From NCBI RefSeq assembly GCF_009017415.1, contig NC_092408.1, forward strand, positions 4,216,001-4,280,000: a DNA stretch of 64,000 nucleotides, read 5' to 3'. Positions 23,229 to 34,979 of this stretch are shown here, in pieces (the stretch's first letter is position 1; each line of letters starts with the position of its first letter). The notes under the pieces were generated by a model that saw only the letters and a list, made by a program, of their open reading frames with translations, had not been told where the DNA came from and did not search any database. Origin of the DNA: Aspergillus flavus. Taxonomy: Eukaryota; Ascomycota; Eurotiomycetes; Eurotiales; Aspergillaceae. The position numbers and the translations under genes are program-made.

Positions 23229-24187
23229 ATGGATAGTAGTGGTAGATATCTCTACCTATTTGTGGCATCAGCTAACCCTAAACATTAGATAACATATCTC
23301 AACTCCGAGTCATATACAATAAAGGAGACCACATCGTGCTTCAGGACGAGGAGAGGAAAACGATACATAAATGTGGGAAGGAGGGCTTCAAGATCTACGA
23401 GGCTCTGACGCTCATATATATCAATGATAATACAAACATCTCCGTTCCAAAAATCCGTAGCATTCAGTATGAAGACGGCAGGGAACTCAACGTCCGCTAT
23501 GATGAAGCAGGAAAATCAACCAACATCCGCTACGAAGACGATAAAGTGTACGAGGTCAAATACGATGAACAAGGAAAATCAACTTATACCCCCTGCGGAA
23601 ACGATGATGTAGTCCAAATAACCATGGGCTTTGTGGAGGGCGATACACTTGAAAAAGTGTGGAAGGACTTCACTTATGACCAGAAAGAGGTTCTCGCAGG
23701 GGACTTGAAGCGGTATGTCTCTGAGCTCCGTAAGCTTAAGGGTGAAAAGATTGCGGCTCTGAATGATGGAAAGGTGAGAGTCCTAAGCGGTTCCCGATAT
23801 GCCCAAGAGGGCGGGCCATTTGAGTCTAGGGAAGAATTCAACCAGTTCCTGGAATTGATTGGAGTGGATATGATGCTGCACGCTTCTCTAGATGATAATT
23901 CATCATAAAGCGGCTATTCATCAAAGGAGGAGGATGCACCACAGGGGTGTGAGGAGTTTGTTTTCAGCCATGGCGATATTTTGCCAAGAAATATTCTTGT
24001 CAATGATCAGGGAAAGGTCACTGCTCTTGTGGACTGGGAGTTCGCTGGGTATTTTCCCATGTACTGGGAGTATAGCCGGGCAAGTCGCGAGTCTAAAGAT
24101 TGGAAAGAATTTCTTCTTTTATGGGTTTTTCCTGACAAAAGAGAGTGGGGCTATACTGAGATGAAGTCTCTGAATATTAGATCGTAA
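23229..24187 (+). pseudogene. Fungal APH/choline-kinase-like phosphotransferase, interrupted by in-frame TAA (copy 1)
   Basis: A 13-bp first exon (23229-23241), a 47-bp intron and an open frame from 23289 encode a fungal kinase-like protein. The substrate-lobe motif GFVEGDTLEKVWKDF is followed by ELRKLKG. The catalytic loop SHGDILPRNILV has the HxD..N pattern, and VDWEFAGYFPMYWEY is the metal-binding DxE/D segment. A single TAA at 23906-23908 separates these two halves in the same reading frame, so the protein loses its catalytic loop. N-terminal of the lobe there is an internal duplication (VRYDEAGKST and VKYDEQGKST). Either the gene is dead, or the stop is an assembly error or is read through. 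The substrate of this family in fungi is unknown. Confidence 0.75.
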
Positions 24188-24604
24188 CTGTTAGTGGTCC
24201 GGTATTAAAGCTGCTATGACTTCTGTATTGTGGTTATCTGTTTAGTCGGGAGAATATCTGTTAAACAGCATTACTAGTGATTTAGGCGTGTGAGACGTCT
24301 TCCATACACAGCAGTTAAGTATGAGTCAATTTCATTAATTCTACGAGTATACTTGTAGAAGATACATGGTAGTGTAAGTGACTGAGTGACAGGATTAACG
24401 CTTCAGGCATGAAAGCATCACGAGGAAAGTAGCATTCTTAGTTGCTCTGGGATGCCGTATATATTTCGTTCCCGGTCTCTCACATTCCCTTAAACAACTT
24501 CGGGTTGTAGGTAAACACGACTGTGCGTAGTCTAGAGAATCCACTTCGTACCCATCTTTATATCACAAAAAAACATTATTGTAGGGCTTTAGCAATGATC
24601 GAGA
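24188..24604. other. Gene-free spacer between the two phosphotransferase-like copies
   Basis: About 400 bp, AT-rich, with no open frame of note. Confidence 0.5.
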
Positions 24605-25384
24605 ATGGTGAACAACACGCCTCTGTCCCTCTATATCAAAACCGGAAGCTGAGGGGGTAGTTCCCAAGGGCGATATCCTTCATTCACTCGCCGGCCGCAC
24701 AATACTTAAGGTCGGCAATAATCTGGTCCAGATCTCTGTGCTGCGGAAGCTGAGACTCTTTGTTTTATTTCAGCCAACACAACGATACCCGTTCCCAAAC
24801 TTCATGATGTGCACTGGGAAGATGGCAAAGTAACTAAGATTGTCATGGACTTCATGCCCGGAAAGCCACTCCAGGAAGCGTGGAAGGGGATGGACTCCAC
24901 CCGCAAACAGCGTGTAGCTGAAGAACTACATGGCCATATATCTGAACTCCGCAAGCTGAAAGGTTCCTACATTGGCGCTTTAGGCCGGGGGAAAGCTATC
25001 ATAGGCAAGTTTTCGTCTCTTGAGGGCGGACCTTTCGACTCAGAGCAGGAATTCAATGAGTTCATCCTAGTCGACATGGTGAGAACGGCTCCAGATCTTC
25101 ATCGACATTATACCAAGCATGCCTTGAGCGGTGATCACGAGATTGTTTCTACTCATGGGGATTTCGCCCCCCGCAATATTTTAGTTGATGAAGAAGGATA
25201 TGTCACAGCTATTCTGGACTGGGAGAGTGCCGGTTGGTATCCTGAATATTGGGAGTATATTCGAGCATTTCAGTAACTGAAACCAATGCCAGACTGGCCA
25301 ATCTATCTCGCTCAGATTCTTCCGCCTAAGTACGAAAAGGAATATATCGGCATGACATTTCTTAATTTATTTCTACGAACTTAA
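24605..25384 (+). pseudogene. Fungal APH-like phosphotransferase, frameshifted and interrupted (copy 2)
   Basis: The reading begins MVNNTPLSLYIKTG. It shifts frame near 24650 to EGVVPKGDILHSLAG and KVGNNLV, and again near 24740 to EAETLCFISANTTIPVPK. It then runs open from 24809 through FMPGKPLQEAWK, THGDFAPRNILV (catalytic HxD..N) and LDWESAGWYPEYWEY. An in-frame TAA at 25274-25276 cuts the C-terminus, yet family-like sequence continues in the same frame (LKPMPDWPIYLAQILPPKY) to a second stop at 25382. At least three lesions make this a pseudogene. It is about 40% similar by eye to copy 1 over the shared region and probably arose by local duplication. Confidence 0.8.
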
Positions 25385-25451
25385 GGTTGTCACTGCGCTC
25401 CTTAGCCGATCATATGGATAGTAAGTATTCTCATCTCATTCCTCTCCTATA

Positions 25452-25679
25452 TCAGTACAATAAATCCGGGATCATCGCTACTTCTAGAAGTTTTGCTATG
25501 GTCTGGCTCACCCTGGGGTTGTAGTTCTCTCTTCTGTCATACTCATAGATGCCTGGGGCTCCCACGATGTGTAGCACGATTGGCTTAGATGGGAACTCGA
25601 AGTCCAGGGCTGTATGGCGATATTTTGTGTAGTCGAGCGGGTCACCAACGTAGATAGCAATGTATGTTTTGGTGGGCAT
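25452..25679 (-). CDS. Truncated conserved fungal hypothetical protein (MPTKTYIAIYVGDPLDY type)
   Basis: From the ATG at 25679 the frame encodes 75 residues starting MPTKTYIAIYVGDPLDYTKY, then RHTALDFEF and HIVGAPGIYEY. This resembles a family of uncharacterised fungal proteins with a YVGDPLD..RHTAL start, usually about twice as long. Here the frame stops after VAMIPDLLY, so the gene is either truncated or continues through an intron I could not place. The open frame extends upstream to 25919, but the family start is at 25679. It is tail to tail with the decayed phosphotransferase copy 2. Function unknown. Confidence 0.45.
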   Translation of the reverse strand: MPTKTYIAIYVGDPLDYTKYRHTALDFEFPSKPIVLHIVGAPGIYEYDRRENYNPRVSQTIAKLLEVAMIPDLLY

Positions 25680-26494
25680 GTTGAGAGTAAAAGACGGCAC
25701 TCGACGCAAGCACAATTGATGGCCTACAGAACCGTCGTATACAAAGAAATATATATACCCGCCGGTTGATGCCCCTATCTTCTCAACTTCACATGTTCCT
25801 AAGCACGGGACCAGTCGTATATACTGTGGACTTGCATGCTTTGCAACCTCTCGTGCTAGCAGGAGGCTTGTAGTAGATATATGACAGCAAATAATGGGAT
25901 ACTCTCGGTATCTGCTCACAGTTAAAAACGGTGAGATGGAAATACCTGGCTGATGACCTCATTAATTTGCTAATATTTAACTAAAAAAAGAATTAGTCAG
26001 TCTTGGCCGTATTTCCATTACTCGAGAAGCTGAGAATCGATTTGGTAGCATGCACGAAAAAGAATGGTGGACAAGAAAACTTAGTGAGTGCATTTAATCG
26101 CAGGGCAAAAGATTAAATCTGTTGGCGGTGCCGCCACAAGACGGAAAACCCACACCTCGAAACTGTGGAGGAAGAACACATCCTTCAACTCACCGAAAAG
26201 AAAGATCTCCTGTTGACCACCACGATCATTTCCCTCTTGTCTGTGTAACCGCGAGAGGCGTTCTTTTGCTCTTTATCTTTCTTTCCTTCATTTTTATTAT
26301 TTCTTCCGGGCATCCGGCTTTGTTGTTCTAACAGCCTCCGCCCTAGCATCCCCCCACCAACGGTTTTCGACCCGTCGACTGTGGGAGGTTCGTTTCGATC
26401 AACAACACCGCCACCGCTGGACAGGCGCGCGCTACCTATCCTTATCTGATCGGGTTTTATCAATAGAGAGAATCAGAAAAAGAAAACCGCCATC

Positions 26495-27784
26495 ATGCCT
26501 CCTAAGAAGCAGAACAATGAGCCCAAGAAGAAGAAGGCCTCGGTCGAGGACAAGGTTTGTCACCCCCGATCGCGTGATCCTATAACGTCGCTAACGTATA
26601 TTTTTTTTTTTTTTTGAACAGACCTTTGGTATGAAAAACGTATGTAGTGACCTCCCAAAGCATATTATCCCCCCCTTTCAACACCCCCGACGGCCGTCCG
26701 AGAGAGAAATCGCCACTGACAGCAAAATCTTTCATCCTACAGAAAAAAGGTGCTCAGGCCAAGAAACAGATCGAACAATTAAGAACCCAGGAGAAATCGA
26801 ACAAATCCGCCGATGCGAAGCGGAAAGAGGCCGAGAAGGCCCGTCGCGAGGCTGAAAAGAAGGCCGCCGAACAGGCGAAGAAGGAGGCAGCTGAGCTGTT
26901 CAAGCCTGTGCAGGTGCAGAAGATTCCCTTCGGTGTGGATCCCAAGACCGTCCTGTGTGTCTTCTTCAAGCAGGGCAATTGTGAGAAGGGAAAGAAGTGC
27001 AAGTTCAGTCACGATCCGAATGTGGAGCGCAAGGCTGCTAAGAAGGATCTGTACACCGATTCTCGAGACGTGAAGGCCACGGAGGAGGAGAATAAGAAGA
27101 AGGATACGATGGACGACTGGGATGAAGAGAAGCTGCGCAATGTCGTCCTCAGCAAGCACGGAAACCCGAAGACGACGACCGATAAGGTCTGCAAGTTCTT
27201 CATTGAGGCGGTCGAGAACCAGAAGTACGGTTGGTTCTGGGTCTGTCCCAATGGAGGTGACGCCTGCAAGTATAAGCACAGTTTGCCCCCTGGGTATGTT
27301 GCGCCGTTGTCTTCACACTGTTTTTTGATTGATACTGATTGACCTCAACAGATTCGTCCTGAAGACGAAGGAGCAGCGTGCGGCTGAGAAGGCCCTGATG
27401 GACAAGTCTCCACTCAACACCTTGACACTAGAGGACTGGCTCGAAAGTGAACGACACAAGCTCACGGGCAACCTGACACCGGTCACCCCTCAAACATTCG
27501 CCGAGTGGAAGAAGCAGCGTCTCGACAAGAAGCAAGCCGAAGAACAAGCCCGCAAGGCCAAGGAAGCCACTGGACGAACATTGTTTGAGAGCGGTAACTG
27601 GCGTGCCGAGGATGAGAGCAGCGACGAGGAGGGTGACGACGACGATACCTTCAACCTGGCTGCCCTCCGCAGGGAGACGGAGAGGATCCGGGAACAGAAG
27701 GAAGAAGAGCGACTGGCGAGGCTGCATGGGGCACCGGTACCGATTTCGAACGACGAAACCATTGCACAGGAGGGTGAGGGCTGA
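26495..27784 (+). CDS. tma46: CCCH zinc-finger DRG-binding protein (Tma46/DFRP1/ZC3H15)
   Basis: Exons 26495-26554, 26622-26639 (an 18-bp microexon), 26743-27293 and 27352-27784 encode 353 residues. The start [29 protein letters not shown] is the conserved lysine-rich head. Two CCCH fingers follow: C98-C106-C112-H116 and C176-C194-C201-H205. After them come [19 protein letters not shown] and TFAEWKKQR, the DFRP region that binds the GTPase Rbg1/DRG1. The tail is acidic. In yeast the Tma46-Rbg1 complex associates with translating ribosomes and relieves stalls. The intron before the microexon contains a run of 15 or more T. Confidence 0.95.
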
Positions 27785-28341
27785 GCGTGTGCGATACCCC
27801 CAAGAAACTGCGACTCCTGGGCTTTCGGGCAGCGCTCCCTCCCTGGTATCGGTGAACCAGGCCTTTGTCCGGGCCCGCAGTGTTGAACTCCTGGATGATA
27901 GATACAGTGTTGTTTATTACCGAGTAATCACTTGTCTTGGTCTCCTCGACTGAGGGCTGCGGTTAACGTGTGACGTTTTGTGTGTCATCTTTGATCGTGA
28001 ACTCCGGCCCAGTTGGATTCATGTCCAAAGGTTCTAGAAGACAACAGCCGCGTACACAAGATTGAGATAGATCGAGTGTCGTGCATTCGTGGCGGAGTGA
28101 AGGACACCATTTGTTATGCCAGATTTTGTACGTAAAAAAGAACGTTCGTTGCTATAATGAACTTAGCGTTTTTTCTTTTCTTTTTCTGTCCTTTGAGGTA
28201 CAATGATTTATGCACTTCTTGATGTTAGACTGGAAAGTGTCCCTGCGGTCCTATAGAGTTGGGATCTTTAGATGTTGTATACAGCAAAAGTCCTATCCAA
28301 ACCAAACATATTTACAATCAACTTAAACACATCCATGACAT
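27785..28341. other. 3' regions of convergent genes
   Basis: About 550 bp between the tail-to-tail zinc-finger and oxidase genes. It holds T-rich stretches that could serve 3'-end formation and no gene. Confidence 0.5.
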
Positions 28342-29548
28342 CTACAACGAAGCTCTCTCGCCAACCAACTTATTACCCACCATCAACTTGACAACATCCC
28401 CCGCCACTCCGTACGACAACTCAAAGCCTCTCCCCCCAGCCCCATAAGCATGGACCACAAACCGACCTTCTCCAACCTTCTCCACCTCAATCCTCATCCC
28501 ACCCTCTCTAGCCGGTCTCCTACCTACAATATCCCGAATCACATCAAACTTCCCCTCACTCCCCGGCTCAAACGGGAACCACTTGGCCGCATTGGCAAGC
28601 AACTTCTCCCTCGTCTCCACCGACGGATTGGGATCATAGTCGCGCGGCTGCTTCGTACCCCCAATAATGGTGCCCCCGGACAAGGGACGCGGGATACAGA
28701 AGGACCAAGACCCATCGGAATTCTGCCTCGTCACAGTCTGACTGCAAGGATTCCGCACGAGACACGTTTGCCCTAGACACATCGTTAACACACCACATAA
28801 CAACATGTAAACCCAGATAACAAAAGACCAGGATAGTGAAGAAAAAGAGAGAGTGAAAACAAACCCCGAATAATAAACGACCTCTCATCCCCAAACCCCA
28901 ATGCCGAACAATTAACCACCGTCCTCACATTCGGCGCTAAATAAAACGCCTCCCTCGGATCCGTGACTGTATATTCCCTCGTAACCCCACCACCAAGCAC
29001 AAACTTCCTTAGAAGATACGCACAATACACCGGCGAATTAATCACCGCAGTTTCATATCGAGCTCCCCATTTCACCCCCTCGGGACATTCGTCTTTCCCT
29101 AGGATCCTGAACCCATCAAGATGACCGTAGCATTCTTTGATACTCCTTTCGTCGAGATATTCGGAAGGTGGGTTCTCGAGGTGTTCGATTCCTTCTATGA
29201 TTGCTACGCCCGAGGAGGGGTCGCTTTTTGCCAATTGCTTGAGGTAGCTGTAGGTTTGTTTGGCTTGGGTTTCTTCGCGGAGGGCTTGCGGTGTTGAACC
29301 GGGGACCGGGCGGTAGTGGGCGCCGGCCCACGGGGAGGCGTAGTTTAGGGATGTGGTGTTGGGGAAGTCGCGGGCTATGAGCTGGATGGTTTGGTTGCGG
29401 TGGAGGGTTTCTTGGATGCGGAGGGCGGTTGTGAGGCCGATTACTCCGGCGCTTTTTTGGAGTTAGTTTTGGAGGTTGAATTTGATGATTGGGGATATAA
29501 GGGTGGCATGACGTACCCGATTACTACGATTGTTTCTTTCTCGGGCAT
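28342..29548 (-). CDS. D-amino-acid oxidase-like FAD oxidoreductase
   Basis: Exons 29517-29548, 28865-29451 and 28342-28772 encode 349 residues, normal for D-amino-acid oxidases. The N-terminus TIVVIGAGVIGL is the FAD dinucleotide-binding turn, split by the first intron. SPWAGAHYRP matches the conserved DAO loop after the second strand. NCSALGF, then RGQTCLVRNP and IPRPLSGGTIIGGTKQ, form the flavin/substrate face, and HAYGAGGRGFELSYG near the C-terminus is the second FAD contact. The enzyme would oxidise D-amino acids to 2-oxo acids with H2O2. The last three residues (ASL) are only a weak variant of the peroxisomal SKL signal. The exact substrate (neutral D-amino acids or D-aspartate) is not decided. 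Confidence 0.9.
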
Positions 29549-30016
29549 TTTGTTTTTGGGTTGGTTCAGATTGTGTTGTCAATTCAATTGAGAGATGTAT
29601 ATAAATGGGTCATGGATGAAGGGTAAGGCTGACCCCGCATGTAGGTTTATGGGGTATTTATTTCATGTTTAATGTAGTCTAGTACTTGGAGAAAATGCCG
29701 CAGTTGAGTCATCTTGCTTGCTTATCTATACCATCTCCACTCTTCGTATACCAATGGTATCAAAGTATTATCATTGAAGTCGTATACAGCCCTGCTAGTT
29801 ACATCTAGTGTTCTCCGTAGCTGTGTCCTGAAACCGCTCCTCCGCAGAAATCCAAGCGAGTCCGCGGCGGTATTGGATTGATGATGGATTCCTCCGATAA
29901 AGATCTGCCGGTATCGCAGTATTGGGGTCGGATTTGCAATATCCTTGTCCAACCGTCCCAATCAGATGTGGATTCCGTAGTTGTCAACACGAGATATTCT
30001 ATATCCTTGCACACGC
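29549..30016. other. Gene-free spacer
   Basis: About 470 bp between the oxidase start and the 3' end of fcf1; no gene seen. Confidence 0.5.
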
Positions 30017-30766
30017 TCACTCAAAGTGGTCGGGCAATCTCTCAATGACGTATTTCGCTCTTGCGACCTTCATGATCGGCACACCGGGAATCTTGCGAAT
30101 ACGGCGAACCAGGTCCTTATCGTTCGTCGCCACAATGTAGATTCTGTGTTTTGTAATCTTCGACCAAATTAGACCATGTCATCCCATAGCTTTCGAACTC
30201 TCAAAAACTCACCCGATCAACTAAACAGTCATCAGCATAGGTACCGGGGTGATCACACCGCACGCGCGCCCATCTCGGATCCTTAGCCACCCTCAACGCC
30301 AACCGGAACTTATCACCCAACTTTTCCAATTCCGCAATAGTACAATCCGTAAACGTCGGGATACACTTCGCATATAACCTGTTGACAATCAGCCATCGCC
30401 ACCCCACCACCCAATAGCATATCCACTCACAGGTCCATCATAGACTTCAGCATATCCGTCTTCGCGCGAATAGAGTGGGAGACAAAGTTGGTATCCACCA
30501 GCACATGGTAAGGAGGTCCGAGGGCCGTGTTGGCGGCGAAGAACATATTCGACGGAGCCTGGGGAATCGCCCGGACTACCTCGTCGCCCTTGGCCTTGTC
30601 TTGTTTCGGGGCGTTGTTGTCTTTTTTGGCGCGGTCATCGTGCTTTTTGATGGCTCGTTTAACCTGGTTTAATGTCTTGTTAGTTTTTGGAATTCTCCGG
30701 TGGTTTGATAAGGCGGTTGGAATTGCGTACCTGGGCGAACTTGCGGGTTTTCTTCTGGACACCCAT
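30017..30766 (-). CDS. fcf1: rRNA-processing PIN-domain protein Fcf1
   Basis: Four exons (30731-30766, 30431-30663, 30213-30378, 30017-30157) encode 191 residues, within two residues of the yeast length. The start [17 protein letters not shown] is nearly invariant in the family. The PIN domain begins at [11 protein letters not shown] (Asp69). It continues through [17 protein letters not shown] sequence (here MMDLLYAKC), [10 protein letters not shown] and [23 protein letters not shown]. Fcf1 belongs to the small-subunit processome and is needed for early cleavages of pre-18S rRNA in the nucleolus. All introns are canonical and the reading frame is intact. Confidence 0.96.
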
Positions 30767-31178
30767 TTTGTGGGAGGATAATTAATAGAGGTACGGACTG
30801 GGGGTATATAGAGGAGGAAGTGCGATCAAATAAGGTATATGTCAATCATTAAATCATTAGCAGTGGGCTGTTGGTTTGATGCTGTCGGCTTTTCACTTTC
30901 ATCGCTGTTGAAAATGTCGATCGGACCGATGTTTTGCCGGCGTTATCTTATCGGGGTGCTGACACCTTGGGAGTAAGGCATCAAGATTAATCTCTTTACA
31001 GTTCCCACGTGATCCTTAAGCTCTCAACCTTTTGCAGGGAGACCGAGTACCTCAGATCCACTCTGACCCGCAGCCACTAAATTCTGCCCCTCTGGCAACT
31101 GGTTCCTCGCTAGATTCATGCTAACGCTTTAGTGCCAAATCAGTACTAAATAGGCTGCTGCACGGCATACACTTCACA

Positions 31179-32677
31179 ATGCAGAGCCTCACATCACTTC
31201 CCACCGAGATTCTCCACAAGATCATCCGCTTTGCAGAGCCGGAGTCACTCAAGACGCTACGGCAGGTATGCCGCCGATCCCTAGGCGAAATCGTCAAAGA
31301 ACGCCATTTTGAATCCATTACTGTTTACGCAAAAGAGGAGAGCTGCGACAAATTTACTGACTTTCTTGAAAATGAAGACCGTGATTGTCTACATTTAGTG
31401 ACGAAAGTGTATCTCGACCTCAGTGCATTTGAAGTCAGTTGCCCTTTTTTATGTTTTAGGAGCGGAAACTAACATCTGCACCCAGTATGATGGCTATCGT
31501 GTATACAACTATGGGATCTGGGAGGGGCCTAGGGAGAAGACATTTCGCAGATTGGTAAGGCTGTTTCCTCGTCTTAAGGAACTTCCACGACTCCGGAGCA
31601 TTGTACTTGGCTTCTACCCCGAGTCTCCTGGCGGTGTTGATGGAGTTTTAGACGTTCCTTACACGCTTGGAATCCGCTCAGCCGCAATCAAAGAGTTCCT
31701 GTCGGCGATCACAACACTGCCTCAAGTGCCACAGGAACTCGCATTTCGAGAGCTGCTGAATGTGAATGAAAGCAATCAGGACGAGGTGGAGAAGATTGAG
31801 AAGGTCCTACAAAATTTGCGTTCGCTCCGTCTGAACATCACTAACCCGCACAATTGGGGAGACCCAGAAACTACCTTACACGTTCGTACTTACTTCTCAA
31901 CGCTAACTACTATAAGCTAATCTGCTGGAAATAGCACGATGACATGCACACTTTCTTTTCGACACTACCATCCTTCTGGCTGAAGCCCGCTCTCCAGATT
32001 TTAGAACACCTCACCATTTACTCTAATGTCTATTTTGGCTACTACCCAAGTTGGATCTCCGTGGTGTACATTTCCCGCGACTCAGGACTCTGGCACTTGG
32101 AAAGTATGCTTTCGTCCACGACTCCCAGCTAGACTGGATCCTCAGTCACCGCGGCACTCTCACAGAACTCTACCTCGACGACTGCACCATCCTCTGGGCA
32201 GTAGCACCTTCCAATAAAGAAAGGACCTACCTGGGTGAGGATAGTTACACCACCCATCCTAATTTGGTGGGAAGAGGCTACGCAACATACGACACACGCT
32301 GGCACCATTATTTCCAATCTTTCCATGAACTGCGGCACCTCCGGCACTTCCGATACGGACGTTCTGAGTATTGGCGGGGAAATACCATCCCATTCGAGCG
32401 CGAGACCGAAATCATCATCGGTATGCATGAAGAAAGCTACCTGACCTTTAGTGACTCTTATGCGCAGGAATTATCCTATGATTATGGCGCCTGGCTCAGG
32501 ATCAAGTGGGAGGAAGGGGGGCCTCTGCCATGGATAGAGGAGGATCAGACGAGCCTGGAGGAACTCCTTGCGAAAATTGGTCAGAGATACGTGATAGATG
32601 AGGCGACAGAGCATCAAATAGCTCTTGCGCGGGAGCTCAGACGACCGAGAGCCGCTGTTGCACCTATCGACGAGTAG
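31179..32677 (+). pseudogene. F-box domain protein with a one-base frameshift
   Basis: Exons 31179-31433, 31486-31881 and from 31935 encode an F-box protein. The N-terminal SLTSLPTEILHKIIRFAEPESLKTLRQVC is the F-box, which binds Skp1 in SCF ubiquitin ligases. Leucine-rich C-terminal sequence follows (LRGVHFPRLRTLALGKYAF, then DWILSHRGTLTELYLDDC), a layout common in moulds. At about 32046-32050 the frame must change by one base: YFGYYP is followed by KLDLRG only if the run CCC were CCCC. No intron fits. The rest is intact to 32677. A lost base in a C run may be an assembly error; if real, the protein stops early. Confidence 0.7.
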
Positions 32678-33849
32678 GCGATGTATTTTCCACACTCCGA
32701 CCGGACTACTGAGCTCTGAATGAACCTGGCTACGAATATTGTACTTTGGACATGTACATACACATCTCCCATATCCACGTAATGTATTTTCAAATAGGAT
32801 ACCCTGTACCAGGGAAGAACCCCCCTTGTTCCTGCGAGATCTACGTACAACTCCAAGTTCCGAGTTCGACGTCTCGGACATATCCCGGAACAATCCAGAC
32901 CAATTACCAGCACAGCCTTCATCAAGTAAGACCAAATTCACAACTCATGAACCCACTTTAAGATTCACCCAGTTCCGACTGAATGCGTCATCGTGTTCGT
33001 GGAATATCAGGAAGATCACGGCATTCATGAACCAGTCTCCAGCCAAGCCCGAGAATCCGCGTACATGGACAAGGAATACCCCCCTTACCAATCGGATTGT
33101 TTCTCTCCCGTGCCGGAACCTATGCCCTACTTCCTAGTTGTACGAGGGCTGTGTTTCCCCGGAGAACCCAACCAGGAGCTCATGCCTCTGTTCATGGAAG
33201 AATTGTCTGGATTTAGTTACGTAAATATTTCTCAGATACAGCTTGGAGGTGTGTAGTAGAGTGTTAAGAGTCTCTAATTGGAGCTTTTGGCGTGGGAACT
33301 TCTGTTCTGTGGCGAGCTTTGGGTTCTGAGGATGGGGTATGGTTCGATACTTTGTGATACTAGAGGTTATATCTGCACCATATAATATCGATAAAATGTG
33401 ATGTTAGATGAGCTGTCCCTGTCAGAAATAGAAAGACAGCTTAGCTCCGAAAATGAATATATTCCCCGAAGGGTGGCCAACACTGACCTGCATTGCGTAA
33501 GATACCGATCTGGACCAACAACATGCATCCATCATGTCCAACACGTTCGAACTGAAAGCTACCCAGCAATGTACAGGGGAACCTCTCCTCTACAAATCAC
33601 AAGATACTCCATTGCGAAAATAGCTACCCTCGAACGCGTAATCGAGACACCGGAGCTCTACGAGCTATCCAGCAGCTCCCTGACAAGGCCAGAACACATA
33701 CACTCGAGCTCGAAGATAAATAGCCCTCTTCTTGCCCCTCAAACTGAGTCTACTTCCAACAACAACATCCCCATCCTCATCCTCATCCTCAGCCTCTCTA
33801 ACACCCCCCAAGAAGCAACTCCGATCAATCCCTCCGGATTGTCCCCAAG
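32678..33849. other. No confident gene; upstream region of the secreted repeat protein
   Basis: Open frames at 32739-33256 and 33401-33853 match nothing I recognise. The latter has no intron and a composition unlike its neighbours, and it probably includes the leader of the next gene. Confidence 0.4.
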
Positions 33850-34979
33850 ATGAAGCTTCCCGCCTCCCTGATTCTCCTTCTCCTTGGTGGTGCTATTGCG
33901 GCTCCTACTGTAAGTTACTCCTTCCCCTACTTAATTATATATTATATGGCTATCTAACTCTACGATAGGACCTCGGAGGCAAAGAACCCGAGTACGAAGT
34001 CTGCCAGCTCCCCTCGGACCACAAGGGCAAAGTCCATCTCGGCGAAGATGGCGTCCTCCGGGAATTCGACCTCGAGAAAAAGGTCACCGCCTTCTGGCCT
34101 CTCAGCCCCAAGCAGATCAAGGAGTTCCATGACCGCTTCCCCAAGGAGGAGCGCGAGAAGCTGCAAAAAGCGTTTGAGGGTGTTGATGGCTGGAATGTGA
34201 AGGATGTCGAGAAACTTCTCTATCCCGATGAGAAGTACTGGCCTAAGTTTGAGGAAGAGGAAGAGGAGAAGAAGGAGAAGAAAGAGAAATATCGACGTGG
34301 AGATGGGGGATGGTGGGAGAAGGATGAACATGAGAAAGAGGGACATGAGAAGGAGGGCCATGAAAAGGAGGATCATGAGAAGGAGAAGTGGAGGAAGGAG
34401 GAGGAAGAAAAAGAAAGGGAGAAACATGAGAATGATGAGAAGGAGAAATATGAAAAAGAGAAGCATGAGAAGTATGAGAAGGATGAGAAAGAGAAGTGGG
34501 AGAAAGAAAAGCATGAAGAGGGAGAGAAGGAAAAGGAGGGACATGGAAAGGAAAATTGGGAGAAAGAGAAGGCACACAAGGAAAAGAAGGAACGAGAGAG
34601 GCTAGAGAAGGAGAAGTATGAGAAGGAGAAGGCAGAAAAGGAAAGACAAAAGCACGAGAAGGAAGAGGCAGAAGAGAGACACAGACAAGAGGAGCAGAGA
34701 GAGAGAGAAAGGGCGAAGCATGAGAAGGAAGAGAAGGAGCACAAGGGGTTCGAAAAGGACGAGATAGAAAGACAGAGGGAGGAGATTGAAAGACAAAAGC
34801 ACGAGAAGGAAGAGAAGGAGAAATGGGGAAAAGAAAAGCATGAAAAGGAGTATGAGAAGGAGGAGTATGGAAAGGAGGAGAAGAAGGAGCATGAAGAGAA
34901 GCCAGGATGGCCCCAATGGCCCAAGTGGCCCAAGAAGGAAGAGCATGAGAAGGAGCATGAGAAGGAAAAGGATTACTAG
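33850..34979 (+). CDS. Secreted Lys/Glu/His-rich repeat protein
   Basis: Two exons (33850-33909, 33969-34979) encode 356 residues. Exon 1 is just the signal peptide MKLPASLILLLLGGAIAAPT. Residues about 21-120 form an ordinary segment with one cysteine (YEVCQLPSDHKG, FWPLSPKQIKEFHDRF). The remaining 230 residues are an irregular tandem of KHEKE, HEKEGHEKE and EKEK units, almost entirely K, E and H, expected to form a long charged single helix. Tryptophans recur (WPQWPKWPK near the end). Dense histidines could bind metal, which is inference. No known family is evident beyond low complexity. The coding strand is extremely purine-rich here. Confidence 0.8.

Noticed and set aside
32739..33256. Possible extra exon or gene after the F-box gene
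   Set aside because: The F-box frame ends cleanly at 32677. The following frames shift among one another and have no signature.
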